Origin: Micromonospora sp. NBC_00389
Lineage (GTDB): Bacteria; Actinomycetota; Actinomycetes; Mycobacteriales; Micromonosporaceae
DNA: 64,000 nt
Direction of reading: 5' to 3'
Assembly (NCBI RefSeq): GCF_036059255.1
Contig: NZ_CP107947.1
Coordinates: forward strand, 2,108,001 to 2,172,000
A program made the position numbers and the translations under genes. Of the stretch, positions 1 through 8,253 are shown piece after piece. The notes below the pieces were generated by a model, which saw only the letters and a list, made by a program, of their open reading frames with translations, searched no databases and had not been told where the DNA came from. Numbering within the stretch: the stretch's first letter is position 1; each line of letters starts with the position of its first letter.

Positions 1-168
1 CTCCGTTGTCGGTTGACATTGATCGGTCGGGTGGTCCAGGACGTGGACCGGGTGCAGAGAGCGCCCGGGGTCGCGCTCGGTGCGATCAACGCGGCGCTCT
101 ACTCCGAGACGTCCAACCTGCGGCACGTCGGCCGGCACCTGATCCGGCGCCGACGGGGGGATCGGTGA
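1..168 (+). CDS. 3' end of an unidentified gene (partial)
   Basis: An open frame runs in from the left edge and stops at TGA 166-168, giving the last 55 residues of a protein. The tail is basic (RHLIRRRRGDR) after a stretch with alanine- and asparagine-rich helix character (LGAINAALYSETSNLRHVG). Codons have G or C at nearly every third position, as in the neighbouring genes, which supports real coding. I do not recognise the family from so short a piece. It runs in the same direction as the TetR gene that follows 61 bp later. Confidence 0.5.
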   Translation, partial: LRCRLTLIGRVVQDVDRVQRAPGVALGAINAALYSETSNLRHVGRHLIRRRRGDR

Positions 169-210
169 GGGCGGTGCCCGCCGGGTCGACGCGTAGGCCG
201 ACGTCGTGAG

Positions 211-229
211 CTGCCGATAGGGTCGGCAG
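211..229 (+). promoter_or_regulatory. Palindromic operator overlapping a -10 box, TetR promoter
   Basis: CTGCCGA-TAGGG-TCGGCAG is a perfect 7-bp inverted repeat with a 5-bp spacer, ending one base before the ATG at 230. Inside it, TAGGGT (218-223) is a good actinobacterial -10 box placed so that transcription would start at or next to the ATG. A leaderless, self-repressed TetR gene is the simplest reading. The palindrome and spacing are seen; the binding protein is inferred. Confidence 0.6.
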
Positions 230-874
230 ATGAGTGTCGAGACCGCTCCGCGCCGCCGCCGATTGGAGCCGGATGCCCGGCGTGGGCAGATCCTGGCCTG
301 CGCGGTCCGGCTGTTCGGCGAGCGCGCGTACCCGGATGTGTCGACCACCGACATCGCCCGGGAGGCGGGTGTCGCGCGCGGCCTGGTCAACCACTACTTC
401 GGCACGAAAAAGGATCTCTACCTGGAGGTCGTCCGGGTCATGGTGACGATCCCGGAGGTCGCCGTGGAGCGGTTGCCCAAGGGGGATCTGCGGACCCGCG
501 TCGACGCGAGCGTCACGTGGTTCCTCGACGTGGTGTCCCGGCACAGCACCTCCTGGCTGGCCGCCGTCACCGCCCGGGGGATGGGCGGCGACGCCGACGT
601 GGAGCGGGTGCTCGCCGAGGCCGAGGAGGTCGCTGCGGACCGCATGCTCGTCGCCGTCGGGCTGGCCGGCGAGGCGAAGCACCACGAGGAGTTGCGCGGG
701 ATGGTCCGGGCGTACTGCGGGCTGGCCACGTCGACCGCCCGGGAGTGGCTCCAACGCGGCGCGCTGACCCGCGCCCAGGTGCACCTGCTGCTCACCACCA
801 CGCTGCTGACCATCGTCGAACAGGTCATCCCGCAGGTCATCGCTCGCGACGGCCCAACTCGGCCGCAGGGCTGA
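230..874 (+). CDS. TetR/AcrR family transcriptional regulator
   Basis: This is a 214-residue DNA-binding repressor. The N-terminal TetR helix-turn-helix is clear: residues about 17-65 contain RGQILACAVRLFGERAY, the recognition-helix region TTDIAREAGVARGLVNHYFGTKKDLY and the usual transition into a ligand-binding all-helical C-terminal half. The ATG is supported by its position directly after a palindrome and -10 box with no Shine-Dalgarno, suggesting leaderless expression. The ligand and targets are unknown. The facing zinc-finger membrane protein gene ends 11 bp downstream and is transcribed toward it, so the only obvious target is its own promoter. Confidence 0.9.
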   Translation: MSVETAPRRRRLEPDARRGQILACAVRLFGERAYPDVSTTDIAREAGVARGLVNHYFGTKKDLYLEVVRVMVTIPEVAVERLPKGDLRTRVDASVTWFLDVVSRHSTSWLAAVTARGMGGDADVERVLAEAEEVAADRMLVAVGLAGEAKHHEELRGMVRAYCGLATSTAREWLQRGALTRAQVHLLLTTTLLTIVEQVIPQVIARDGPTRPQG

Positions 875-884
875 GGAAGCCCGC

Positions 885-1715
885 TCAGGCGGCGCGGCGG
901 TCGCCGGCATGACCGGTACGCGCCGCCGAGGCGGCATGACCGGTACGCGCCGCCGGGGTGGCTTGGCGGTCGGCGGCCTGTGCCGGGTAGGGCTCGGACC
1001 GGACCACCCGCAGCGGCCGGTCGACCTCGTCCGCCCGGAACCGCCAGCGCGACGGCGCGGGCTGGCGCTGCGGCGCGGGGCCTCCGGGGCGCAACCCGGG
1101 CCGGGACAGCAGCACGGTGATCAAGTAGCCGATCACCAGGAAACCGTGGCTGACCAGCCGCTCCCCGCTCACCGTTCCGGTGGCCAGGTCGTTGACCGAC
1201 AGCAGCAACAGCGTGCCGACGAACGCGCTGAGCATCGGCAGCAGGCCGGCCGGCGGGCTGCGGCGTACCGCCACGAAGAGGAAGCCGGCGCCCACCGCCA
1301 CGTTCCACGCGGCCGACTCGTGCCACAGGTGCTGACCAGCCGGGTGCAGGTGATCGGCGGCCGTGCCCCGGCCCACCTGGGCCAGGCCGAGCACCAACTG
1401 CACCGCCCCGAGCAGCCCGAGCGCCCCGCGCAGCCCGGTGACCAGCCGGCCGCGCCCGGCCGCACCGGGCCACCACCGCCACCGACGGGCCGGCGGCGCG
1501 GCAGCGGCGGCGGCGGCGAGGATCGCCTCCGTCCGGTCGGGCGGTTCGGTGACCAATCGGGTACGCACCCGACGGGTCACCCCGGCCGCCGCCGTGAACC
1601 AGACCCGGCACTCGGCGCACCCGTCCAGGTGCCGCTGAGCCGCCGCCCGTTCCTCGGCGGTCTCCTCGCCGTCCAACTGCGCGGACAGGACCTCCCGCCA
1701 CTGCTCACACCCCAT
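885..1715 (-). CDS. Zinc-finger (zf-HC2/anti-sigma-like) membrane protein
   Basis: The 276-residue protein begins MGCEQWREVLSAQLDGE and carries an H-x3-C-x2-C motif (HLDGCAEC, about residues 29-36), the signature of zf-HC2 anti-sigma domains. Four to five hydrophobic segments follow between about residues 85 and 210, then a basic, low-complexity cytoplasmic-looking tail. Such proteins normally hold an ECF sigma factor at the membrane, but no sigma gene adjoins it. The divergent neighbour encodes a methyltransferase. The C-terminal end includes a duplicated ARTGHA peptide encoded by a 27-bp tandem repeat. The partner is unknown; an orphan anti-sigma or zinc/redox-sensing membrane protein is most likely. 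Confidence 0.75.
   Translation of the reverse strand: MGCEQWREVLSAQLDGEETAEERAAAQRHLDGCAECRVWFTAAAGVTRRVRTRLVTEPPDRTEAILAAAAAAAPPARRWRWWPGAAGRGRLVTGLRGALGLLGAVQLVLGLAQVGRGTAADHLHPAGQHLWHESAAWNVAVGAGFLFVAVRRSPPAGLLPMLSAFVGTLLLLSVNDLATGTVSGERLVSHGFLVIGYLITVLLSRPGLRPGGPAPQRQPAPSRWRFRADEVDRPLRVVRSEPYPAQAADRQATPAARTGHAASAARTGHAGDRRAA
905..958 (-). repeat. 27-bp tandem direct repeat, two copies
   Basis: Copies at 905-931 and 932-958 differ at a single base near their ends. The unit is a multiple of three, so it keeps the reading frame and duplicates nine residues (AARTGHA plus two) at the C-terminus of the zinc-finger membrane protein. Confidence 0.8.
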
Positions 1716-1787
1716 ATAGGGGTAGTCGGTCCGGCTGCCACTCCGGTTCCCGGCGGCAGTGGCCCGTTATGGAATACTCGCCCGATC

Positions 1788-2828
1788 ATGACGCGCTACG
1801 GCCTGTTGATCCTGCCCTCCACCAACCGGGTGTACGCCCGCTCCGCCGTCGACCTCACCCGGGCCGAGCTGGAGATCTTCGGCCGTTCGGCGCTCGATGG
1901 CCGGATCGGCGAGCTGGACACGGCGACCGTCGGCGGGGCCAGCTATGTCACCTTCACGGGCGACGGGCTGACCGAGCGGGACCTGGCCGTGCTGGGCAAT
2001 CTCTCCGCCGGGTACGCGCTGTTCGAGTTCGTCGGCGAGCTGCTGCGCCCGATCGAGTGGAGCCGGCTGGACCGCTACGACGATGACCTGATCACCATCC
2101 AGAAGTACCCGGGCAAAACCAACGAGCAGTTCACCAAGCTGCTGCTCAACGTCACGTTACTCGCCTCGGACTGGGCCGCTGAGCTGACCAGCCGCCGGTT
2201 CCGGGTGCTCGACCCGCTCTGCGGTCGCGGCACCACCCTCAACCAGGCGCTGATGTACGGCTTCGACGCCGCCGGGATGGACCGCGACCAGAAGGATGTC
2301 GAGGCGTACCGGGCGTTCATCACCACCTGGCTGAAGCAGAAGCGGATCAAGCACCGGGTGCTGGAGTCGGGGCCGGTGCGCCGGGAGCGCAAGGTGGTCG
2401 GTCGCCGGGTGCGGATCGAGCTGGCCCCCACGCGCGAGGCGCACAAGGCCGGCGACCTCCAACTGCTGGACGTGGTCAACGCCGACACCACCCGCGCCGG
2501 CGAGTTCTTCCGGCCGGAGACCGTCGACCTGGTCGTCGCGGACGCCCCGTACGGCGTCCAGCACGGCAGCCGGACGACCGAGCACGGGCTGACCCGGGAC
2601 CCGCTGGCGCTGCTCGCCGACGCCGCGCCGGTCTGGGCGCGGCTGTTGCGCCCCGGTGGAGCGCTCGGCATCTCCTGGAACACCCACGTGGCCAGCCGGG
2701 ACGACGCTGCGGTGGCACTGGCCGCGGCCGGCCTGACCGTGGTCGACGCGGAGCCCTACCGCGCGCTGCGCCACCGCGTCGACCAGTCGATCATGCGTGA
2801 CGTGCTGGTGGCCCGCCGCCCGGCCTGA
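1788..2828 (+). CDS. TRM11-like SAM-dependent RNA/DNA methyltransferase
   Basis: The 346-residue protein starts MTRYGLLILPSTNRVY. Residues about 140-155 hold the SAM-binding motif I (DPLCGRGTTLNQ), and about residue 250 the catalytic motif IV reads VVADAPYGVQHG, a variant of the D/N-P-P-Y motif of N-methyltransferases that modify amino groups of nucleic-acid bases. The N-terminal 100 residues resemble the THUMP-less front part of actinobacterial TRM11-type enzymes. The substrate is probably tRNA guanine, but this cannot be decided from sequence. The ATG at 1788 fits the family N-terminus; the frame stays open far upstream by chance because of high GC. Confidence 0.85.
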   Translation: MTRYGLLILPSTNRVYARSAVDLTRAELEIFGRSALDGRIGELDTATVGGASYVTFTGDGLTERDLAVLGNLSAGYALFEFVGELLRPIEWSRLDRYDDDLITIQKYPGKTNEQFTKLLLNVTLLASDWAAELTSRRFRVLDPLCGRGTTLNQALMYGFDAAGMDRDQKDVEAYRAFITTWLKQKRIKHRVLESGPVRRERKVVGRRVRIELAPTREAHKAGDLQLLDVVNADTTRAGEFFRPETVDLVVADAPYGVQHGSRTTEHGLTRDPLALLADAAPVWARLLRPGGALGISWNTHVASRDDAAVALAAAGLTVVDAEPYRALRHRVDQSIMRDVLVARRPA

Positions 2829-2969
2829 CCGGCCGCCGCACCACACCCGCCACACCCGCCACAGCACTCCGTCGCATCACCGCGCCCGCACATACCGACC
2901 CGCGAGGTGTCGCCCGCAGGCTGTCCGTCTGCCCTCGTATTGCCAAATCTGCACAAGAACAAGGAAAGC

Positions 2970-2995
2970 GTCGCCTCGCGCGCGTGGGAGGCGAC
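2970..2995 (+). promoter_or_regulatory. Perfect 8-bp inverted repeat upstream of kdp
   Basis: GTCGCCTC and GAGGCGAC flank a 10-base GC-rich loop. It could end transcription from the methyltransferase gene or be a regulatory hairpin in the kdp leader. No T-run follows, as is usual in actinomycetes. Confidence 0.45.
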
Positions 2996-3060
2996 TACTT
3001 CCCTGAAGCTGTGCGGATCTTGAACGTTGGCCCGTCTGCGCCCTGCCGAGAGCTTTGTGC

Positions 3061-3098
3061 CGCGTTTCACCTGTTCAGGTGGCGATGTGAAAACCGCG
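3061..3098 (+). promoter_or_regulatory. Nested, mutually exclusive inverted repeats in the kdp leader
   Basis: CACCTG-TT-CAGGTG (3068-3081) is a 6-bp inverted repeat. A second pairing, CGCG plus TTTCAC (3061-3070) with GTGAAA (3087-3092) and CGCG (3095-3098), shares bases with the first, so the two stems cannot form together. It may be a KdpE operator (palindromic DNA) or a switching RNA leader. Only the base pairing is seen; the role is inferred. Confidence 0.35.
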
Positions 3099-3225
3099 TC
3101 AATAAATGGTTCGCCTCCGTCATGGTCGCGTTATGACCCCTGCCATTCGCGAGGTGGTGGGGCTTTGATTGCCCGGCGCGACCGGGAGGCGGTCGCGACG
3201 AACTTTCCCGGTATGAGGAGTCAGC

Positions 3226-3309
3226 GTGTCTGACGTGGTGTTCGTGGTCCTGACGGTGGCGCTGTTCGCAGTGCTCGCCCTGGTGGTCCGGGCGGTGGAG
3301 AAGCTGTGA
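3226..3309 (+). CDS. 27-residue membrane microprotein preceding KdpF
   Basis: A GTG start preceded by GAGGAG opens a 27-residue frame, [20 protein letters not shown] followed by VRAVEKL. It is one transmembrane helix with a short charged C-terminal tail. Its stop TGA (3307-3309) overlaps the GTG start of kdpF (3306-3308), so the two are translationally coupled. The best ribosome site of the operon belongs to this ORF. It is shaped like KdpF but is a separate peptide. Role unknown: possibly a second small subunit stabilising the Kdp complex, or a leader peptide for coupling. Confidence 0.65.
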   Translation: MSDVVFVVLTVALFAVLALVVRAVEKL

Positions 3310-3395
3310 ACGCGGTCAATGCCGTCGGTCTGGTGCTCGCGATCGTCCTGGGCGCGTTCCTGGTGTTCGCCCTGTTGTTTCCGGAGCGCTTCTGA
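3306..3395 (+). CDS. kdpF: K(+)-transporting ATPase subunit KdpF
   Basis: A 29-residue single-helix peptide begins [20 protein letters not shown] and ends with the KdpF-like FPERF. KdpF stabilises the KdpABC P-type potassium pump in the membrane. Length matches the E. coli subunit (29 residues). It starts with GTG inside the stop of the preceding microprotein, and its TGA overlaps the kdpA ATG (TGATG at 3393-3397), so translation is coupled through three genes. Confidence 0.85.
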   Translation: MNAVNAVGLVLAIVLGAFLVFALLFPERF

Positions 3396-5050
3396 TGACC
3401 ATGACAACAGCGGGCGTCATCTTCGTGCTGACGCTGGTGGCGGCCTTGGTCGCCGTCTACAAGCCGTTCGGCGACTACATGTTCCGGGCGGTCTCCGGCA
3501 CCCGGCAGTCCCGGGTTGAGCGGGGGATCTACCGTCTGGTCGGGGTCAACCCGGCAGCCGAACAGACCTGGGGCGTGTACGCCCGCAGCGTGCTGGCGTT
3601 CTCCGGGATCTCGATCCTGTTCCTGTACCTGTTCCAGCGGGTGCAGAACCACCTGTGGCTGTCGCTTGGCTTCGACTCGGTCGTGCCGCACGGCGCGTGG
3701 AACACCGCCGTGTCGTTCGTGACCAACACCAACTGGCAGTCGTACTCGGGTGAGTCGACGATGGGCCACCTGGTGCAGATGGCCGGTCTGGCGGTGCAGA
3801 ACTTCGTCTCGGCGGCGGTCGGCATCGCGGTGGCGGTGGCGTTGCTGCGGGGGTTCGCCCGCAGCCGCACCGGGCAGCTCGGCAACTTCTGGGTCGACCT
3901 GACCCGGATCACGCTGCGGATCCTGCTGCCGATCGCGGTGCTCGGCGCCATCGCGCTGATGATCGGCGGGGTGGTGCAGAACCTCTCGGCCGGCACCGAC
4001 GTGACCACGCTGACCGGCGGCACCCAGACCATCACCGGCGGGCCGGTTGCCAGCCAGGAAGTGATCAAGGAGCTGGGCACCAACGGTGGCGGCTTCTACA
4101 ACGTCAACAGCGCCCACCCGTTCGAGAACCCCACCACGTGGACGAACTGGATCGAGATCTTCCTGATCTTCGTGATTCCGTTCAGCATGCCCCGGGTCTT
4201 CGGCCGGATGGTGGGGCAGAACCGCCAGGGCTACGCCATCGCCGCGGTGATGGCCATCCTCGCGTTCGCCAGCGTGGTCATCACCAACGTCTTCGAGTTG
4301 GCCGGCCACGGCACGGTGCCGCAGGCGGTCGGCGCGGCGTTGGAGGGCAAGGAGGTTCGGTTCGACGTGTCGAACTCGGCCACCTTCGCCGCGGCCACCA
4401 CGCTGACCTCGACCGGTGCGGTGAACTCGTTCCACGACTCGTTCACCTCGCTCGGCGGCATGATGACCATGTTCAACATGATGCTCGGCGAGGTCGCCCC
4501 GGGCGGTACCGGTTCCGGTCTCTACGGCCTGCTCATCCTCGCGGTGATCACGGTCTTCGTGGCCGGCCTGATGGTGGGTCGTACCCCGGAGTACCTGGGC
4601 AAGAAGATCGGCTCGCGGGAGATCAAGTTCGCCTCGCTGTACTTCCTGATCACGCCGATTCTGGTGCTGGTCGGGACGGCGGCGGCGTTCGCCACCGGTA
4701 ACAACTCCACCGCGCTCAACGTCGGTCCGCACGGCCTCTCCGAGGTGCTCTACGCGTTCACCTCGGCCAGCAACAACAACGGCTCCGCGTTCGGCGGCAT
4801 CACCGTCAACACCACGTGGTGGGACACCGCGCTCGGGTTGTGCATGCTGCTGGGCAGGTTCCTGCCGATCATCTTCGTGCTTGCGTTGGCCGGTTCGTTG
4901 GCCCGCCAGGCACCCACCCCCGCGTCCGAGGGCACCCTGCCGACCCACCGACCGCTGTTCATCGGGATGGTCGTCGGCGTCACGGTGATCCTCGTCGCGC
5001 TGACCTTCCTGCCCGCACTCGCGCTCGGCCCGCTGGCAGAGGGGCTCTGA
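3395..5050 (+). CDS. kdpA: K(+)-transporting ATPase subunit KdpA
   Basis: This 551-residue integral membrane protein is the potassium-binding channel-like subunit of the Kdp pump. It has about ten hydrophobic segments and four pore-loop repeats that build the selectivity filter, visible as [12 protein letters not shown] (about 110), [18 protein letters not shown] (about 229), [16 protein letters not shown] (about 350) and [12 protein letters not shown] (about 456). Length is normal for the family. The ATG overlaps the kdpF stop. kdpB follows after a 20-bp gap. Expression is expected under potassium limitation through KdpDE encoded downstream. Confidence 0.97.
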   Translation: MTMTTAGVIFVLTLVAALVAVYKPFGDYMFRAVSGTRQSRVERGIYRLVGVNPAAEQTWGVYARSVLAFSGISILFLYLFQRVQNHLWLSLGFDSVVPHGAWNTAVSFVTNTNWQSYSGESTMGHLVQMAGLAVQNFVSAAVGIAVAVALLRGFARSRTGQLGNFWVDLTRITLRILLPIAVLGAIALMIGGVVQNLSAGTDVTTLTGGTQTITGGPVASQEVIKELGTNGGGFYNVNSAHPFENPTTWTNWIEIFLIFVIPFSMPRVFGRMVGQNRQGYAIAAVMAILAFASVVITNVFELAGHGTVPQAVGAALEGKEVRFDVSNSATFAAATTLTSTGAVNSFHDSFTSLGGMMTMFNMMLGEVAPGGTGSGLYGLLILAVITVFVAGLMVGRTPEYLGKKIGSREIKFASLYFLITPILVLVGTAAAFATGNNSTALNVGPHGLSEVLYAFTSASNNNGSAFGGITVNTTWWDTALGLCMLLGRFLPIIFVLALAGSLARQAPTPASEGTLPTHRPLFIGMVVGVTVILVALTFLPALALGPLAEGL

Positions 5051-5070
5051 CCATCATGAGGAACGAGGAC

Positions 5071-7278
5071 ATGTCCGTCACCTCCGTGACATCCGGGACC
5101 GGCGAGCAACCGACCGCCGGCACCCCGGCCACCCAGGGCAACCGGGTCGGCGGGGGGCTGCTCGACCCCAAGCAGCTGATCCGGTCCCTGCCGGACGCCG
5201 CGCGCAAGCTCAACCCGGGCACGCTGTGGCGCAACCCGGTGATGCTGATCGTGGAAGTCGGCGCGGCCTTCACCACCGTCCTGGCGGTGACCGACCCGTC
5301 GGTGTTCGCCTGGGCGATCACCATCTGGCTCTGGCTGACCGTGCTCTTCGCCAACCTGGCCGAGGCGGTCGCCGAGGGTCGGGGCAAGGCCCAGGCCGCC
5401 GCGTTGCGGCAGGCCAAGCAGGACACCATCGCGACCCGGTTGGTCGACTGGTCGCCGGGCGCCCGAGCCAACACCTACCGGGACGAGGCGGTGCCCGCGC
5501 CGCAACTGCGCCAGGGCGACATCGTGCTGGTCGAGGCGGGCGGCATCATCCCCGGTGACGGCGACATCGTCGAGGGCATCGCCAGTGTCGACGAGTCGGC
5601 CATCACCGGCGAGTCGGCCCCGGTCATCCGGGAGTCCGGTGGCGACCGCAGCGCGGTCACGGGCGGCACCAAGGTGCTCTCCGACCGGATCGTCGTGAAG
5701 ATCACCCAGAAGCCGGGGGAGAGCTTCATCGACCGGATGATCGCCCTGGTCGAGGGCGCCAACCGGCAGAAGACGCCGAACGAGATCGCGCTGAACATCC
5801 TGCTCGCCGCGCTCACGATCATCTTCCTGCTGGCCGTGGTCACCCTTCAGCCGCTGGCCATCTTCTCCAAGGCGTACCAGGCGGCCGCGCCGGACAGCGG
5901 CGCGATCACCGACTCCGGTGTCACCGGGGTGGTGCTGATCTCGCTGCTGGTCTGCCTCATCCCCACCACGATCGGCGCGCTGCTCTCCGCCATCGGCATC
6001 GCCGGCATGGACCGGCTGGTGCAGCGCAACGTCCTGGCCATGAGCGGCCGGGCCGTCGAGGCGGCCGGCGACGTCAACACCCTGCTGCTGGACAAGACCG
6101 GCACCATCACGCTGGGCAACCGGCAGGCCGCCGAGTTCGTACCGGTCGAAGGGGTGACGGCCGCGACCCTGGCCGACGCCGCGCAACTGTCCAGCCTGGC
6201 CGACGAGACCCCGGAGGGGCGCTCGGTGGTGGTGCTGGCGAAGAACGAGTTCGGGCTGCGCGAGCGCGAGCCCGGCGTGATGCCGCACGCCACCTTCGTA
6301 CCGTTCACCGCGCAGACGCGGATGAGCGGCGTCGACATGGCCCCGGAGGCCAGCGTGGACGCCGGGGCGGCCGGAACGGGGCGCCGGGTCCGCAAGGGCG
6401 CCGCCGCCGCGGTGATGAAGTGGGTCCGCGAGAACGGCGGGCACCCCACCGAGCAGGTCGGCGAGATCGTGGACGGCATCAGCAGCACCGGCGGCACGCC
6501 GCTGGTCGTCGCCGAGCACGTCGACGGTGAGTCGGCTCGCGCGCTGGGCGTCATCCACCTCAAGGACGTCGTCAAATCCGGGATGCGGGAGCGGTTCGAC
6601 GAGATGCGCCGGATGGGCATCCGGACCGTGATGATCACCGGCGACAACCCGCGTACCGCGAAGGCGATCGCCGACGAGGCCGGGGTCGACGACTTCCTGG
6701 CCGAGGCGACGCCGGAGGACAAGCTCGCGCTGATCAAGCGGGAGCAGGAGGGTGGCCGGCTGGTCGCCATGACCGGCGACGGCACTAACGACGCACCGGC
6801 GCTCGCCCAGGCTGACGTCGGGGTGGCCATGAACACCGGTACGTCGGCCGCCAAGGAGGCCGGCAACATGGTCGACCTCGACTCCGACCCGACCAAGCTC
6901 ATCGAGATCGTGGAGATCGGCAAGCAGTTGCTGATCACCCGGGGCGCGCTGACCACGTTCAGCATCGCCAACGACATCGCGAAGTACTTCGCGATCATCC
7001 CGGCCATGTTCGCCGGCCTCTACCCGAGCCTGGACGCGCTGAACATCATGCGGCTGTCCAGCCCGGAGTCGGCGATCCTGTCCGCGGTCATCTTCAACGC
7101 CCTGGTGATCATCGCGCTGATCCCGCTCGCCCTCCGTGGCGTGCGGTACCGGCCGGCCGCCGCGTCGAAGCTGCTCAGCCGCAACCTGTGGCTGTACGGA
7201 CTGGGCGGCATCATCGTGCCGTTCATCGGGATCAAGCTCATCGACCTGCTCATCCAGTTCATCCCGGGGATTTCGTGA
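5071..7278 (+). CDS. kdpB: K(+)-transporting ATPase catalytic subunit KdpB
   Basis: This is the P-type ATPase subunit that hydrolyses ATP to drive K+ uptake. With the start at 5071 it has 735 residues. The phosphorylated aspartate lies in DKTGTIT at about 341, the actuator TGES at 179-182, and the hinge TGDGTNDAP at about 568. I chose ATG 5071 because GAGG sits nine bases upstream; ATG 5056 would add five residues and has a weaker site. The stop overlaps the kdpC start (TGATG). The gene is intact. Confidence 0.96.
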   Translation: MSVTSVTSGTGEQPTAGTPATQGNRVGGGLLDPKQLIRSLPDAARKLNPGTLWRNPVMLIVEVGAAFTTVLAVTDPSVFAWAITIWLWLTVLFANLAEAVAEGRGKAQAAALRQAKQDTIATRLVDWSPGARANTYRDEAVPAPQLRQGDIVLVEAGGIIPGDGDIVEGIASVDESAITGESAPVIRESGGDRSAVTGGTKVLSDRIVVKITQKPGESFIDRMIALVEGANRQKTPNEIALNILLAALTIIFLLAVVTLQPLAIFSKAYQAAAPDSGAITDSGVTGVVLISLLVCLIPTTIGALLSAIGIAGMDRLVQRNVLAMSGRAVEAAGDVNTLLLDKTGTITLGNRQAAEFVPVEGVTAATLADAAQLSSLADETPEGRSVVVLAKNEFGLREREPGVMPHATFVPFTAQTRMSGVDMAPEASVDAGAAGTGRRVRKGAAAAVMKWVRENGGHPTEQVGEIVDGISSTGGTPLVVAEHVDGESARALGVIHLKDVVKSGMRERFDEMRRMGIRTVMITGDNPRTAKAIADEAGVDDFLAEATPEDKLALIKREQEGGRLVAMTGDGTNDAPALAQADVGVAMNTGTSAAKEAGNMVDLDSDPTKLIEIVEIGKQLLITRGALTTFSIANDIAKYFAIIPAMFAGLYPSLDALNIMRLSSPESAILSAVIFNALVIIALIPLALRGVRYRPAAASKLLSRNLWLYGLGGIIVPFIGIKLIDLLIQFIPGIS

Positions 7279-8159
7279 TGCGCCTACCCAACTGGCTCGC
7301 CCAACACCTCGCCGCTCTGCGCGCCGTGCTCGTCTTCACGGTGCTGCTCGGGCTGGTCTACCCGCTGGCCCTGGTCGCGGTTGGCCAGCTGCCCGGCCTC
7401 AACCACAAGGCCGACGGCTCGCTGATCGACGAGGGCGGGACGACGGTCGGCAGCTCACTGATCGGCCAGTCCTTCACCGACGCCGACGGCAACCCCATCC
7501 CGCGGTATTTCCAGTCCCGCCCGTCGGCCGCCGGCGACGGCTACGACCCGACCTCCACCTCGGCCAGCAACCTGGGCCCGGAGAGCGTGGTCGACACCAT
7601 CGCCAGCGACCCGGAGGAGTCCAGCGAGAGCCTGCTCACCCAGGTCTGCGGGCGCAGCAAGGAGGTCGGCGAGCTCAACGGCGTCGACGGCGGGCGCCCC
7701 TTCTGCACCACCGAGGGCGTGGGTGCCGTGCTCGCGGTCTTCCGCGCGGACGGTCTGACCGGCCCGGTCACCCGGGTGGTCAGCGTCAACCAGGTCGCCC
7801 CGGCCACCCCGTTCGTCGCCTCGTACCAGGGGGTGCCGGTGGAACTGGCGCAGCCCGACGAGGACTACGTGGCGGCTGGCGGGGTGGTCACCCCGATCCG
7901 CGGCAACGCGCCCGCCGACCCGGCGGTGCCCGCCGACGCGGTCACCGCGAGCGGCAGCGGCCTCGACCCGCAGATCAGCCCGGCGTACGCCGAGTTGCAG
8001 GTGAACCGGGTCGCGCGGGAGCGCGGCGCGGACCCGGAGGCGGTCCGCCGGCTGGTGGACGAGCACACTACCGGGCGAGGACTCGGCTTCATGGGCGAGC
8101 CGGGAGTCAACGTGCTGGAGCTCAACATCGCGCTGGACAAGCAGTTCGCGGCGCGCTGA
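7278..8159 (+). CDS. kdpC: K(+)-transporting ATPase subunit KdpC (long form)
   Basis: KdpC has one N-terminal membrane helix (about residues 12-34, LRAVLVFTVLLGLVYPLALV) and an extracytoplasmic domain that helps assemble the pump. The family motifs SNLGP (about 97) and ASGSGLDPQISPAYA (about 230-245) are present. At 293 residues it is about 100 longer than the 190-residue E. coli protein. The extra sequence lies between those motifs and includes two cysteines (CGRSKEV and FCTTE) and an acidic, proline-rich stretch. The start overlaps the kdpB stop. A strong hairpin follows the gene. Confidence 0.92.
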   Translation: MRLPNWLAQHLAALRAVLVFTVLLGLVYPLALVAVGQLPGLNHKADGSLIDEGGTTVGSSLIGQSFTDADGNPIPRYFQSRPSAAGDGYDPTSTSASNLGPESVVDTIASDPEESSESLLTQVCGRSKEVGELNGVDGGRPFCTTEGVGAVLAVFRADGLTGPVTRVVSVNQVAPATPFVASYQGVPVELAQPDEDYVAAGGVVTPIRGNAPADPAVPADAVTASGSGLDPQISPAYAELQVNRVARERGADPEAVRRLVDEHTTGRGLGFMGEPGVNVLELNIALDKQFAAR

Positions 8160-8177
8160 GCAAGCCCTGAGTACGAC

Positions 8178-8216
8178 ACCGGGCGAGGCCGTTCCACGGG
8201 GACGGCCTCGCCCGGT
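8178..8216 (+). terminator. Strong hairpin between kdpC and kdpD
   Basis: A perfect 15-bp GC-rich stem (8178-8192 with 8202-8216) closes a 9-base loop, 18 bp after the kdpC stop. It has no T-tract, which is normal for actinomycete terminators. Only 37 bp remain before kdpD, so kdpDE is either transcribed by read-through at a reduced level or from a promoter inside or just after the hairpin. Confidence 0.75.
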
Positions 8217-8253
8217 TCCCGCATCGGCGAACCCGACCAGGAAGGATGTTCCC

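Larger units (their letters stand above)
2829..3225. other. Leader region of the kdp operon
   Basis: This 397-bp stretch has no convincing gene. Base composition falls in its second half (about 2935-3130), as expected for a promoter and untranslated leader. It contains two inverted repeats, listed separately, and GAGGAG just before the first kdp start. I looked for the ydaO-type c-di-AMP riboswitch that often controls potassium genes and did not find its conserved core. Confidence 0.5.

Noticed and set aside
2829..3225. c-di-AMP (ydaO) riboswitch before kdp
   Set aside because: The conserved purine-rich core and pairing order of that aptamer are not visible, although the gene context would suit it.
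3221..4948. Long minus-strand open frame (575 codons) opposite kdpA
   Set aside because: It is antisense to clearly conserved kdpA; its protein is Arg/His/Gly/Asp-rich without motifs, an artefact of high GC. Similar frames opposite kdpB, kdpD and GH36 are rejected for the same reason.
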